Shown piece after piece: positions 8,483 to 15,912 of a stretch of 55,766 nucleotides of DNA. The notes below the pieces were generated by a model. The model was not told where the DNA came from, did not search any database, and was given only the letters and a program-made list of their open reading frames with translations. The translations under genes and the position numbers were made by a program. Where the stretch lies: positions 1 to 55,766 of the forward strand of contig CAJTKA010000024.1 of assembly GCA_910576815.1 (NCBI GenBank). Direction: 5' to 3'. This DNA is from an uncultured Lachnospiraceae bacterium. Lineage in GTDB: Bacteria; Bacillota; Clostridia; Lachnospirales; Lachnospiraceae. Positions within the stretch are counted from its first letter, which is position 1. Each line of letters starts with the position of its first letter.

Positions 8483-10387
8483 TTATTCTTCCTTTTCCTT
8501 CTCTTTTTCCTCTTCTTTCTTGTCTTCTTCCTTTTTATCTTCTTTCTTATCCTCTTCTTTTTTGTTCTCCTCTGCGGCTTTCTTCGCTTCCTCCGCCGCT
8601 TTCTTTGCCTCTTCTGCGGCTTTTTTCGCCTCCTCCAGCGCTTTATCCTTCTCAGCGTCCTTTAAATCCTGCGCCGCCTTCCTTGCTTCCTCGGCTGCCG
8701 CCTTTGCATCTTCCGCCGCCTTATCCTCTTTTGACTGTTTCTCTGCTTCTTCCGCTGCCTTGCGCTTGGCCTCCTCCGCCAGTTTTTTGCAGGCTTCGAT
8801 CTGCTCCTTTAAGACTGCCGCCCTCTCATCCATCCCCAGATTCTCATACATACTCGCAGCCGTCTCAAAATAAGGAATGGCGCTGACATAATCCTCCTGA
8901 TTCATCAGCTCATTGCCCTTGCTCTCCAGTTCCAGCGCATTCTTCTTATCATTCATCAGCTCCTGATCCGCCAATTCCTGCGCAACCTTCTCATCCTCGA
9001 TGGATTTCTGGATCTTCTCCTCCAATTCCGCCATCTGCTCCTGCCGCAGTTTTTCCAGTGTCTCCTCCGCGGCCCGCTGCTTGTCAAGCGCTTCCTTCCT
9101 CACATCCTGATCGTAGAGTCCGGAAGCGATTCCCTTGGCCTTTTTGTACAGTTCGGCCGCGCCCGCATAATCACCGTAATTTTCCTTGTCTTCAGCACTT
9201 TCCAAAAGTTCATACAATTCCTGATAGCTGCCAATCTTATCAAGCTGCTCTTTGATATGCGCTGCGCCGACGCCGCCGCATTGGTTGGAAAGTTCCTGCG
9301 CCTTTTCGTACAGCTCAAGCGCCTTGTTGTAATCACCATCCTCCATGGCCTGATCCGCCAGCAGGATCTGCTCCGCCAAAAGGCGCCTGTTTTCTGCCTC
9401 CTCCTGACTTTCCTGATCTTTCAGTTTCTTAGCCAATTCCGCACATTGTTTATATTCCTCCGCCGCCGAAACATAATTGTCATAAGCCGTATACTGATCC
9501 GCAGCCTCGCGGTGCTGCTGCATATCCTTTTCCCGCCCGGAACGAATACGGAAGCGCACAAACAGCGTAATGCCAAGGACGAGTAACACGGTCATAACAG
9601 GGATCGCGATCGCCAGGACTTTCTTAAGCGTCCAGCGCTTCTTGGGATTCAGATATACTTTGTCAACAAAGGTGACCGCCAGCGTATAATTGTCGATCTC
9701 TTCCTTCTGCCCGCACAGGATCAGTTCTTCCAGATTGTCCGCCATCTCCTGCGGCGTGCTCACCTCTTTTGCCGCATCTTTCAGATCTACGCGGTCGCAG
9801 TTCTCCCAGATGCCCCTTGTATAGAGAAGCAGAATGTCCCCGTTCATCAGTTTTCGTTTCCCGGAAACCTGAATCTGCATCCTGCTGTTTATCTGTCCCA
9901 GATAGGAGTACAGATTATTGCGCTCCTCATGGATGGCCGCTTTGTCCCGTGGAATCGTATCTCTCTCCACCAGATTTTCCGTCAGCGACTGATCCTTGCT
10001 CTCGTATAAGAGTCTGTCATTGCGAAGCAGGGCAAAACGGGCATTTCCCACGGTCAAATATCTGCACTTTACATAGTTTGTTGCCACCATCGACACACAG
10101 GCCCGCAGCCGCAGTCCTTTCGGATTCCCAAGCAATTCCCTGTGCGCCTTTTTGATCATTCTCTTTAAGGAGGCAGCATTCACGGTCGGATGCTCCGTAA
10201 ATTCCCTCAAAATGCACTCTACGGCGATCTTAGCGCTATTTTCTTCCGTCTCACCGTCCAGGCTGTCCGCCGCCACATAACAGGCGTAGTCGTCCATTTC
10301 GACATATGCAAAATAATCCCGGTTGAGCAGCTTCGTTCCCTCTTCTGACACGAATGCCGTTCGGAATCCCGCATTCTCTCTTCTCAT
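8483..10387 (-). CDS. Membrane PP2C-fold protein with TPR-like/coiled-coil tail, probable pseudophosphatase
   Basis: This is 634 residues. The N-terminal 240 residues follow the PP2C plan: an AADSLDG segment with Asp41 at the usual VADGMGG position, a beta-rich core, and DNYTLAVTF (232-240), matching the terminal DNxT motif. The metal-binding Asp expected in the T-D-G-L/I motif is replaced in TRGIW (190-194), so catalysis is doubtful. A single membrane helix spans about 256-280. Outside it, residues about 285-540 contain TPR-like helical pairs (DNYVSAAEEYKQCAELAKKL and similar). The last 90 residues are an Ala/Glu/Lys coiled coil ending in a K/E/D-rich tail. It overlaps the preceding PP2C-like gene by 4 bp. 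It may sense or bind phosphoproteins and organise the system at the membrane; this is inference. Confidence 0.7.
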   Translation of the reverse strand: MRRENAGFRTAFVSEEGTKLLNRDYFAYVEMDDYACYVAADSLDGETEENSAKIAVECILREFTEHPTVNAASLKRMIKKAHRELLGNPKGLRLRACVSMVATNYVKCRYLTVGNARFALLRNDRLLYESKDQSLTENLVERDTIPRDKAAIHEERNNLYSYLGQINSRMQIQVSGKRKLMNGDILLLYTRGIWENCDRVDLKDAAKEVSTPQEMADNLEELILCGQKEEIDNYTLAVTFVDKVYLNPKKRWTLKKVLAIAIPVMTVLLVLGITLFVRFRIRSGREKDMQQHREAADQYTAYDNYVSAAEEYKQCAELAKKLKDQESQEEAENRRLLAEQILLADQAMEDGDYNKALELYEKAQELSNQCGGVGAAHIKEQLDKIGSYQELYELLESAEDKENYGDYAGAAELYKKAKGIASGLYDQDVRKEALDKQRAAEETLEKLRQEQMAELEEKIQKSIEDEKVAQELADQELMNDKKNALELESKGNELMNQEDYVSAIPYFETAASMYENLGMDERAAVLKEQIEACKKLAEEAKRKAAEEAEKQSKEDKAAEDAKAAAEEARKAAQDLKDAEKDKALEEAKKAAEEAKKAAEEAKKAAEENKKEEDKKEDKKEEDKKEEEKEKEKEE

Positions 10388-11214
10388 CGCATTGCTCCAT
10401 CCGTCAAAAGCACCATAATGCTCCCGTTTTCTCTATCCTGCACCAAAGACTGCTCCGCACACTGTACAATTCTGTCCGCCTTTCCCTGCGCCGTCAGCAT
10501 CTTGTCCGCCAAAGTCCCCTCGATCTGTGCGAAAGGCACTTCCTCATATATGCCTTTCGTCATCATGATCACCAGATCACCCTTCCTTAATTGCACCGGC
10601 ACCTCACACAATTCCATCTGACAAAAGCCATCCTTCCCCACATAGTTCCATAGGTTTTTATCCTGTAATGACCAGATCGTTTCCTGCCGCCCCAGTTTCC
10701 CTTTCTGATAGGCCCGCTGCGCCAGAACATTTACGGTCTGGCATTCACACAAAGGAATCAGTTCTCCGCCGCGAAAAAGAGCGATCCTGATTTGTCCCGC
10801 CATCGCATAATAGAGTGTCTCCTCCGCCAGAAATACGACACCTACGCTCGCACCGCCCTGTCTTTCTTCCAATACTTTTTGAATGCTCCTGTGAAGCCCA
10901 TACATTGTCCGTTCAAAAAAATAGTCCGGATGATGCAGTGATCTGTAAAGCGCATAAGCATCCATAAACTCCTTTACCGCCAAAGCAGCACACACTTTTC
11001 CCGTATTTTCCCTGCCGATGCCGTCCGCCAGCACCGCCAATTTTCCCGCAGTGCTGATTTTGACACCCATCTCATCCGCCTGTATCTCTTTATTTCCGGT
11101 AGTCTGCGCTATCCCGTCTTTTGCGTCGCCTTCCGGCCTGTCCTGCAAGAGCTGCAAGACCCCCCTGATCACACAACACAGGATCAGCACTGTCAAAATG
11201 ATCCGCACTGTCAT
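10384..11214 (-). CDS. Membrane-anchored PP2C-like protein, metal site incomplete
   Basis: This protein has 276 residues. Residues about 3-22 form an N-terminal membrane helix. The rest follows the PP2C/SpoIIE phosphatase plan: VLADGIG at 61-67 keeps the first metal Asp (64), and GGASVGVVFL near 120 matches the central beta hairpin. The later T-D-G motif is MTKGIY (218-223), with Lys replacing Asp, and the final D-N motif is E-N (REN before GSIMVLL). PP2C proteins remove phosphate from Ser/Thr, and in T6SS clusters a PP2C opposes the kinase that modifies FHA proteins. With these substitutions it may be inactive or regulatory. It overlaps both neighbours by 4 bp (ATGA), so it is translated together with the FHA protein before it and the second PP2C-like protein after it. 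Confidence 0.68.
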   Translation of the reverse strand: MTVRIILTVLILCCVIRGVLQLLQDRPEGDAKDGIAQTTGNKEIQADEMGVKISTAGKLAVLADGIGRENTGKVCAALAVKEFMDAYALYRSLHHPDYFFERTMYGLHRSIQKVLEERQGGASVGVVFLAEETLYYAMAGQIRIALFRGGELIPLCECQTVNVLAQRAYQKGKLGRQETIWSLQDKNLWNYVGKDGFCQMELCEVPVQLRKGDLVIMMTKGIYEEVPFAQIEGTLADKMLTAQGKADRIVQCAEQSLVQDRENGSIMVLLTDGAMR

Positions 11215-11711
11215 TTCTTCACATCATTCCATTCAAAATGTTCGCCGCAGAAAGGCACAAATACAAATTTACTCCTGCCGAGTTCAATCGTGTCATAGGG
11301 CATAAGCTCTGTAGGAACGTAGACCGCTTCCTGATTCAGATAAGCGATACCCGCCGCATCTCCGGGAAGAATCACCGTGTTTTTCTTCTTGGCGTCGTAT
11401 ACGATGATCGTGTGATTTTTACGGGAGATATCATTGTCCCCCAAAATCTGGATGTCCATATCATCGCCTCTGCCCACAAAATTCTTGCCGTCCTTGATCT
11501 TATAATCTCTGCCGATCCTCGCCCCTTCAATACAAACCAGCCAGCCGCAGACAGGCGCGACTTCTTCCTCCAAAAGTTCCATCGGCGTCTCATATCCTTC
11601 CGGGGCTTTGGCCTCCTCCACAGCGGCGGTCTCCATGTTGCAATAAGGGCATATGCTGCCGTGCTTTCTCGTGTTAAACATATGCCCGTTGGGACATCTC
11701 ATCAAACTCAT
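11211..11711 (-). CDS. Zinc-ribbon plus FHA domain protein
   Basis: This 166-residue protein begins with a zinc ribbon: CPNGH near residue 6 and CPYC near residue 21. Residues about 60-160 form an FHA domain. FVGRG (about 78-82), ISRKNH (around 96-101) and a following strand match the conserved G-R, S-x-x-H pattern that reads phosphothreonine. FHA proteins in T6SS clusters act as phosphorylation-dependent assembly switches. No Ser/Thr kinase is visible in the window, so the phosphate donor is either further downstream or elsewhere. The start follows GGAGCGG. The gene lies 16 bp after the membrane FHA gene and overlaps the PP2C-like gene by 4 bp. Fold assignment is good; the partner is unknown. 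Confidence 0.8.
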   Translation of the reverse strand: MSLMRCPNGHMFNTRKHGSICPYCNMETAAVEEAKAPEGYETPMELLEEEVAPVCGWLVCIEGARIGRDYKIKDGKNFVGRGDDMDIQILGDNDISRKNHTIIVYDAKKKNTVILPGDAAGIAYLNQEAVYVPTELMPYDTIELGRSKFVFVPFCGEHFEWNDVKK

Positions 11712-11727
11712 TGTGTATCCGCTCCTT

Positions 11728-12273
11728 TCATGTGATCAGCAGTTTTGTATTTGCAATAAACAAAAGATCCCCGGACTCTAAGCGGCAGGGTCTGTTCTTT
11801 GTCACCCGATAGCACAATCCGTCGCTTATCTTACGGACGCGGATCCCGTTCAGGGAATTTAAGTCCTCCACATACCATGCGTCCATACAGTAATTGAGCA
11901 CCGCATGCTGCTCGTCGATCAGCGCGCTGTATTCGCATTCCTCCAGATCCACATCCACCGGCTCTGTCGGATTATCCCTGCCGATCAAAAGCGACACCTT
12001 TCCCGCCAGATCCCACGCCTTGACCGGCTTTTCATTCTCATCTAAAAGGATCAGCTCCCGCACGCTGTGATCCGATTCCTCAAAGTTTCCGTATTTTTCT
12101 TCCCGCTCATGGGGCGTAAACTGATCTATCAGATTATTCAGGGCAATCAGGGCCAGTGCCAGCAGGAATACAAACAGCGGCCATCTCCACACATTTGTTA
12201 TTTCTACTGCCGCATAGACCGCAAGCGCCGCCGCACACAGCACAATCCCCGTATCTGTTATTTTTTTCCACAT
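11728..12273 (-). CDS. Membrane-anchored FHA domain protein
   Basis: This product has 181 residues from the ATG at 12273, which has GGGAG eight bases upstream. A TTG at 12291 is in frame but has no ribosome binding site. Two closely spaced hydrophobic helices (about 6-25 and 29-47) make a hairpin anchor. Residues about 75-180 form a cytoplasmic FHA domain: LLIGRDN, a conserved His in DEQHAVLNY, and VEDLNSLNGIRV, which matches the D-x-x-S-x-N-G segment. It should bind phosphothreonine on a partner at the inner face of the membrane. Together with the zinc-ribbon FHA protein and the two PP2C-like proteins it forms a four-gene signalling block within the operon. The layout recalls the Fha/PppA control block of T6SS, but these are not clear orthologues. 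Confidence 0.78.
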   Translation of the reverse strand: MWKKITDTGIVLCAAALAVYAAVEITNVWRWPLFVFLLALALIALNNLIDQFTPHEREEKYGNFEESDHSVRELILLDENEKPVKAWDLAGKVSLLIGRDNPTEPVDVDLEECEYSALIDEQHAVLNYCMDAWYVEDLNSLNGIRVRKISDGLCYRVTKNRPCRLESGDLLFIANTKLLIT

Positions 12274-12287
12274 TCCGGATTCTCCCG

Positions 12288-12719
12288 TCAATTACATTTG
12301 AAATAAGATTCAAATAAGGCATCCGTATTCATCGGCCTTGCGCCGCTTTCCTGTTTCGCCTGTTTTTGCATGCCTTTCTTAAAAAATTGTTCAAAGCTGA
12401 TTTGATACGCCCCGGCGTAAAACGCTGCCATATCCTTGTAAGCCGCTTCCTGTCCGCCCGGCTGTCCCGCCTTGCTTTCCCGGCCTTCTTTTGTCTCAGG
12501 TCCGTTGCCTGCCGTGTCGCCGCGCCTTCTTACGTCATAAGCAGCCCGTTTTTCCTCGTCTCCCAGTACGCCGTAGGCTTCCTGCACTTTGTCAAACTGT
12601 TCTCTGGCCTGTTCTCCCGCATTATCGGGATGATACTTTACCGCCAGTTTTCGATAGGCTTTCCTGATCTCCTCCTGCGAGGCTCTTTCGCTTACATGCA
12701 AGATCTGATAATAATCCAT
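12288..12719 (-). CDS. J-domain (DnaJ-like) co-chaperone
   Basis: The true start is the ATG at 12719, preceded by GGGAGG. The frame continues upstream without a ribosome binding site. The 143-residue product opens with a complete J domain (MDYYQILHVSERASQEEIRK, then YHPDNAG carrying the His-Pro-Asp triad that stimulates Hsp70 ATPase, then AYGVLGDEEKRAAYD). Residues about 70-100 are a Gly/Lys-rich linker, and the last 45 residues are helical with no zinc finger, making this a class III J protein. Its obvious partner is the Hsp70-like ATPase in the same operon. Position right after the tube genes suggests it helps fold or deliver tail parts. It lies 82 bp after the second tube gene, the largest gap in the operon, which holds a strong hairpin. 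Confidence 0.85.
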   Translation of the reverse strand: MDYYQILHVSERASQEEIRKAYRKLAVKYHPDNAGEQAREQFDKVQEAYGVLGDEEKRAAYDVRRRGDTAGNGPETKEGRESKAGQPGGQEAAYKDMAAFYAGAYQISFEQFFKKGMQKQAKQESGARPMNTDALFESYFKCN

Positions 12720-12750
12720 ACTGCCTCCCAATGGACAAATCGACAACGCC

Positions 12751-12798
12751 TTTGAAATCTATGGCGCGGGATATCCCCGCGCCGCAGACGCATTTCAA
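12751..12798 (-). promoter_or_regulatory. Strong nested hairpin between tube and J-domain genes
   Basis: GGCGCGGG at 12763-12770 pairs with CCCGCGCC at 12776-12783 around a five-base loop. An outer TTTGAAAT/ATTTCAAA pair (12751-12758 with 12791-12798) encloses it. No run of T follows on the minus strand, so it is not a classical terminator. It sits in the widest gap of the operon, right after the tube genes. It could protect the 3' end of the abundant sheath/tube transcript or reduce read-through into the regulatory genes. Confidence 0.6.
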
Positions 12799-12801
12799 AT
12801 C

Positions 12802-13227
12802 TTATACCGCATAACCGCCTTCTACCGCGATGTTTGCCATCTTATCCTTTTTCTGCTTGATCACGAGACGGAAGGTTCCCACGCCCTCCACATCCCCATA
12901 GTCTTCTCTGTAATCCACCACAAAAGCGTTTGGATAAGTATATTTACGTACTTCCTGAGACGCCGCGATCACCTCGATCGTTACTTTTCTGTAGCAGTCC
13001 GCTTTCTCCGCGGGCACGAGCGCCCACTTGCCGATTTCCTTAGTCGCATCAAAAGGCTCCCCGTCCACCGCCGTCAGGATCTTACCTGTGATCTCCACCG
13101 TAGAGCCCAGATCCGTGGAACGGGCATTGGAGTCCTGCGGAATATCCGTCCTGAATCTGACAGAGGTAATGCTCTGCTCCTTTAACTCGATCGCTGCGCC
13201 GCCTTCAATCTTTAATCTGAATCCCAT
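12802..13227 (-). CDS. Hcp-like tube protein, copy 2
   Basis: This product has 141 residues from the ATG at 13227, five bases after AGGAGAT; an upstream in-frame TTG is less likely. It is an obvious paralogue of the gene just before it: both share DSNARSTDLGST, ITGKIL, KWALVPAE, ADCYRK and a C-terminal VGTF-L-V-KQKKDKM block. The order of beta strands, with a central T-I-x-x-T segment and a late NAFVVDYREDY strand followed by a strand ending in K, resembles Hcp/gpV-type tube proteins. These stack as rings inside a contractile sheath. No signal peptide is present, consistent with cytoplasmic assembly. Two tube paralogues suggest either a mixed tube or a tube plus a tail-completion/initiator ring. 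Confidence 0.75.
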   Translation of the reverse strand: MGFRLKIEGGAAIELKEQSITSVRFRTDIPQDSNARSTDLGSTVEITGKILTAVDGEPFDATKEIGKWALVPAEKADCYRKVTIEVIAASQEVRKYTYPNAFVVDYREDYGDVEGVGTFRLVIKQKKDKMANIAVEGGYAV

Positions 13228-13241
13228 AGCCAATCTCCTTT

Positions 13242-13670
13242 CTATTCGCCTGCGAACCCGCCCTCAAACGCGAGTCCCGCCATCTTGTCCTTCTTCTGTT
13301 TTACGAGCAGGGTAAACGTGCCTACGCCGGACTCATCAGCAAAATCCTCCTCGTACCCGATCACAAACGCATTGGGAAGCGTTACCTGTCTGACGACCTG
13401 TGATGCGCTGACCACGTCGATCGTGAGCTTCCGGTAGCAGTCTGCGTTCTCCGCCGGCACGAGCGCCCACTTTGCCATCTTCATCGTGTCGTCCGCCGCC
13501 TCGCCGCCCACCGCCGCAAGGATCTTACCCGTGATTTGAATCGTGGATCCCAAATCCGTGGAGCGCGCGTTAGAGTCCTTCGGAATGTCCGCGCCGTACT
13601 TGACCCCGGTAACGATGGTCTCGTCCAGCTGAATGCTCTCATTCCCTTCAATCTTCAATCTTAATCCCAT
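13242..13670 (-). CDS. Hcp-like tube protein, copy 1
   Basis: This 142-residue protein starts behind an AGGAGGG ribosome binding site and lies 31 bp after the sheath-like gene, the normal sheath-then-tube order of contractile tails. Its beta-rich pattern (LRLKIEGNESIQLDE, ITGKILAAVGG, LPNAFVIGYEEDF, VGTFTLLVKQKKDKM) resembles the compact Hcp proteins of non-proteobacterial T6SS, where an N-A-F-x-x-x-Y-x-E-x-F segment precedes the last strand. It is paralogous to the next gene. The strong ribosome binding site fits a protein needed in many copies. Tube identity is inferred from pattern and gene order; a structure prediction would decide it. Confidence 0.77.
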   Translation of the reverse strand: MGLRLKIEGNESIQLDETIVTGVKYGADIPKDSNARSTDLGSTIQITGKILAAVGGEAADDTMKMAKWALVPAENADCYRKLTIDVVSASQVVRQVTLPNAFVIGYEEDFADESGVGTFTLLVKQKKDKMAGLAFEGGFAGE

Positions 13671-13701
13671 ATTTTTTCCCTCCTTTATATGTAATCTGGA
13701 A

Positions 13702-15864
13702 TTAACTTGTCTTTCTGCCCATCTCCACCTTCAGATTCTTCGTATTGTTGTTGAAGGTGATCAGGATATTACAGATACCCGCCTTGTCGTCGATCTCGTA
13801 GGAAAGCTCATCCCCCTCCTGCAAAATGGAATTGACATAGTCTCTGTCCGCGCCCCATCTGCTCTTCTGGCTGTCCGGATTATTGCTGAAAAAGCTCAAG
13901 ATGTTATCCTTCTTAAAATCATTGCTGTAGAACCGTAAAAGCCGCTCGATATAGGTGCTGACTAACGTCTTGTAGATCGGTTCAAACTCATTCTCATTCA
14001 TCAGCAGATTCCTGGCCTTATACACCATGATGTTGCGGATATCCTTGCCCTTATGCTGTGCATTTTCGGAGGAGAACACAAAACCGAAGCCGCTGCTGTT
14101 GATGGCATTTTTGATGGTATTGGTAAAGCCGGATATCTCCTTAGTCATAGTCGTGGTCGCGCACAGGGCATGATTGCCTGCCTCAATGTCAAACCGCACG
14201 CCCGGATAGCTTCTGTTGGTCTTCGGAAAACGCTCCCTTAAGTATTCCGGGCACTGCCATGCCGCCACCAGCCCCGCCGCTTCATAGGCCGCGCCGATAT
14301 ATACGCCCTCGATCCAGAGCTTCATGATATCCTCTTTTTCCTTGGAAAGCGTCGCTGCGCCCTCCTCGCTAAGTATCATCTTCTTGTCCAGAATCAGACC
14401 GGACTTGTCCTTCGGGATCACCGTCACATTGGGAATGCAGGGCACCACATACTCGCTGTATTCCCGCTTCATCAACATGGCGCACTTTTCTTTGTACTTT
14501 TCCACGCCTGTCGAAGCCATCGCGCTGAACGTGGTTTCCTCTCCCGACTGAAAACTGAAGAACGTGGTTACCTTATAGGGGTAGATTGCATTCATCAGAT
14601 TGGCAAGACTCTCCATGGTATTCTGATCCGTTTTTTCCACCTTCTCATTTCCGGCGAAACGGGTTCTCGTCAGCTTCATCCCTTTGCTCTGCTCCAGTTC
14701 CAGATTGGGGACTATGGCAAACCATATGGTGTTTTCAAATTCATTCTTGTCATTCACCGTATTCAGGTACGTTACCAGACGGGGCAGGTTATGCGCCTTG
14801 ACCTGCTGTTCCAGCCTAGTATTTGTCACCAAAAGCGCGGGCCGCATCCCCTCTTCCTTGACCTTGTACTGATCGAAAAAGGTTTTGACACCCAGCATCT
14901 TTTCAATCAGAGGTTTCACCACTTTTACAAAGTCATCTTTTGTCTGTTTATAGAAGTCCAGATAGTTGTTGTAGTTGGCTATCTCGTGGGGGATATCCAC
15001 TTCGCTTTCCATCGTCGAAGTCAGCGGGCAAAACGTCCTCACGACCAGGTCCCGCACATATTCGGAATGGTTCTCGTTCAGGGCCTCGTAATCCTCTTTG
15101 AAGGCCGTGATCAGTCCCGTGTTGGCACTGTCATCCACCACCGCAAGCCGGGTATCCTCCTCCTTGCTTGCTTCCAGAATCTTTAACTCGCCGTCGTCGC
15201 CCATACTCAAAAGTCCGGCGGTAAACTTCTGTCCGCCTTCCGCGTTCTCCCTGTCGCCCATCAAAAGCCTGGTCTTGATATCCTCGATGGCCAGGGGGAG
15301 CATCGCCATGACGTTATTGTAATTCTGGCTCGCCTGCTCAAACATATAGTTCAGTTTGTCGCCTACATCCAGTTTCTTGGGGTCGCCGTCATCGAGCGCC
15401 TCGTACTGCCCGTAGACATACTGGATTTCCTTTCGGGACTGCCTGATATCATCCATGATCTTTTTGGGCGAGATCATGTCCAGTATCTTGTCAAACTTAA
15501 AATCCACGTTGGCGATTCCCATCGCGCCCTTAGTACTGATCAGGGTCAACAGCATCTTCAAAAAATCGTTCTCCATGTTTAACGGGATCTCCGTGATGCA
15601 GTTCTCCGGTATGTTTTCCGGCTTCTTCAGGCTGTACATCACCTTCTGGTTGTTTGCGTTGAAAAAGGAATACACCACCGGCGCAAACTTATCCAGAAAT
15701 TCATCGAAACTCTTTACCAGCAGATTCTCGTTGATCTCTTTCACCTTGTCGTCATCCAGACTGCTTTGGCCCTTCACGTCCCCGATCAGGGTCAACAGAT
15801 CATTTTTTTCGGGATTGATCTCCTCAAACAGGATCGTTCTGTTTGTCTGTGTGATTACGTCCAT
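13702..15864 (-). CDS. Predicted contractile sheath protein (TssC-like, possibly TssB-TssC fused)
   Basis: This 720-residue cytoplasmic protein begins behind GCGAGGAAG. It directly precedes the two tube genes, the place of the sheath gene in contractile tails. It is longer than a TssC (about 500 residues). The extra N-terminal 200 residues could correspond to a TssB-like partner fused in, or to a decorating domain. The C-terminal 150 residues show a sheath-like layout: GKDIRNIMVYKARNLLMNEN, a helical segment (YIERLLRFYSND), an acidic/aromatic stretch and a final beta pair with INTFNNNT-like repeats ending LKVEM. In sheaths this part carries the handshake strands and the tube-facing helix. I cannot verify handshake residues by eye, so the call rests on gene order, size and general C-terminal pattern. 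Confidence 0.6.
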   Translation of the reverse strand: MDVITQTNRTILFEEINPEKNDLLTLIGDVKGQSSLDDDKVKEINENLLVKSFDEFLDKFAPVVYSFFNANNQKVMYSLKKPENIPENCITEIPLNMENDFLKMLLTLISTKGAMGIANVDFKFDKILDMISPKKIMDDIRQSRKEIQYVYGQYEALDDGDPKKLDVGDKLNYMFEQASQNYNNVMAMLPLAIEDIKTRLLMGDRENAEGGQKFTAGLLSMGDDGELKILEASKEEDTRLAVVDDSANTGLITAFKEDYEALNENHSEYVRDLVVRTFCPLTSTMESEVDIPHEIANYNNYLDFYKQTKDDFVKVVKPLIEKMLGVKTFFDQYKVKEEGMRPALLVTNTRLEQQVKAHNLPRLVTYLNTVNDKNEFENTIWFAIVPNLELEQSKGMKLTRTRFAGNEKVEKTDQNTMESLANLMNAIYPYKVTTFFSFQSGEETTFSAMASTGVEKYKEKCAMLMKREYSEYVVPCIPNVTVIPKDKSGLILDKKMILSEEGAATLSKEKEDIMKLWIEGVYIGAAYEAAGLVAAWQCPEYLRERFPKTNRSYPGVRFDIEAGNHALCATTTMTKEISGFTNTIKNAINSSGFGFVFSSENAQHKGKDIRNIMVYKARNLLMNENEFEPIYKTLVSTYIERLLRFYSNDFKKDNILSFFSNNPDSQKSRWGADRDYVNSILQEGDELSYEIDDKAGICNILITFNNNTKNLKVEMGRKTS

Positions 15865-15912
15865 TGTTTCTTCCTCGCTTTCTTTTTTATGATTTAGCTT
15901 TATTTCCGGTTG

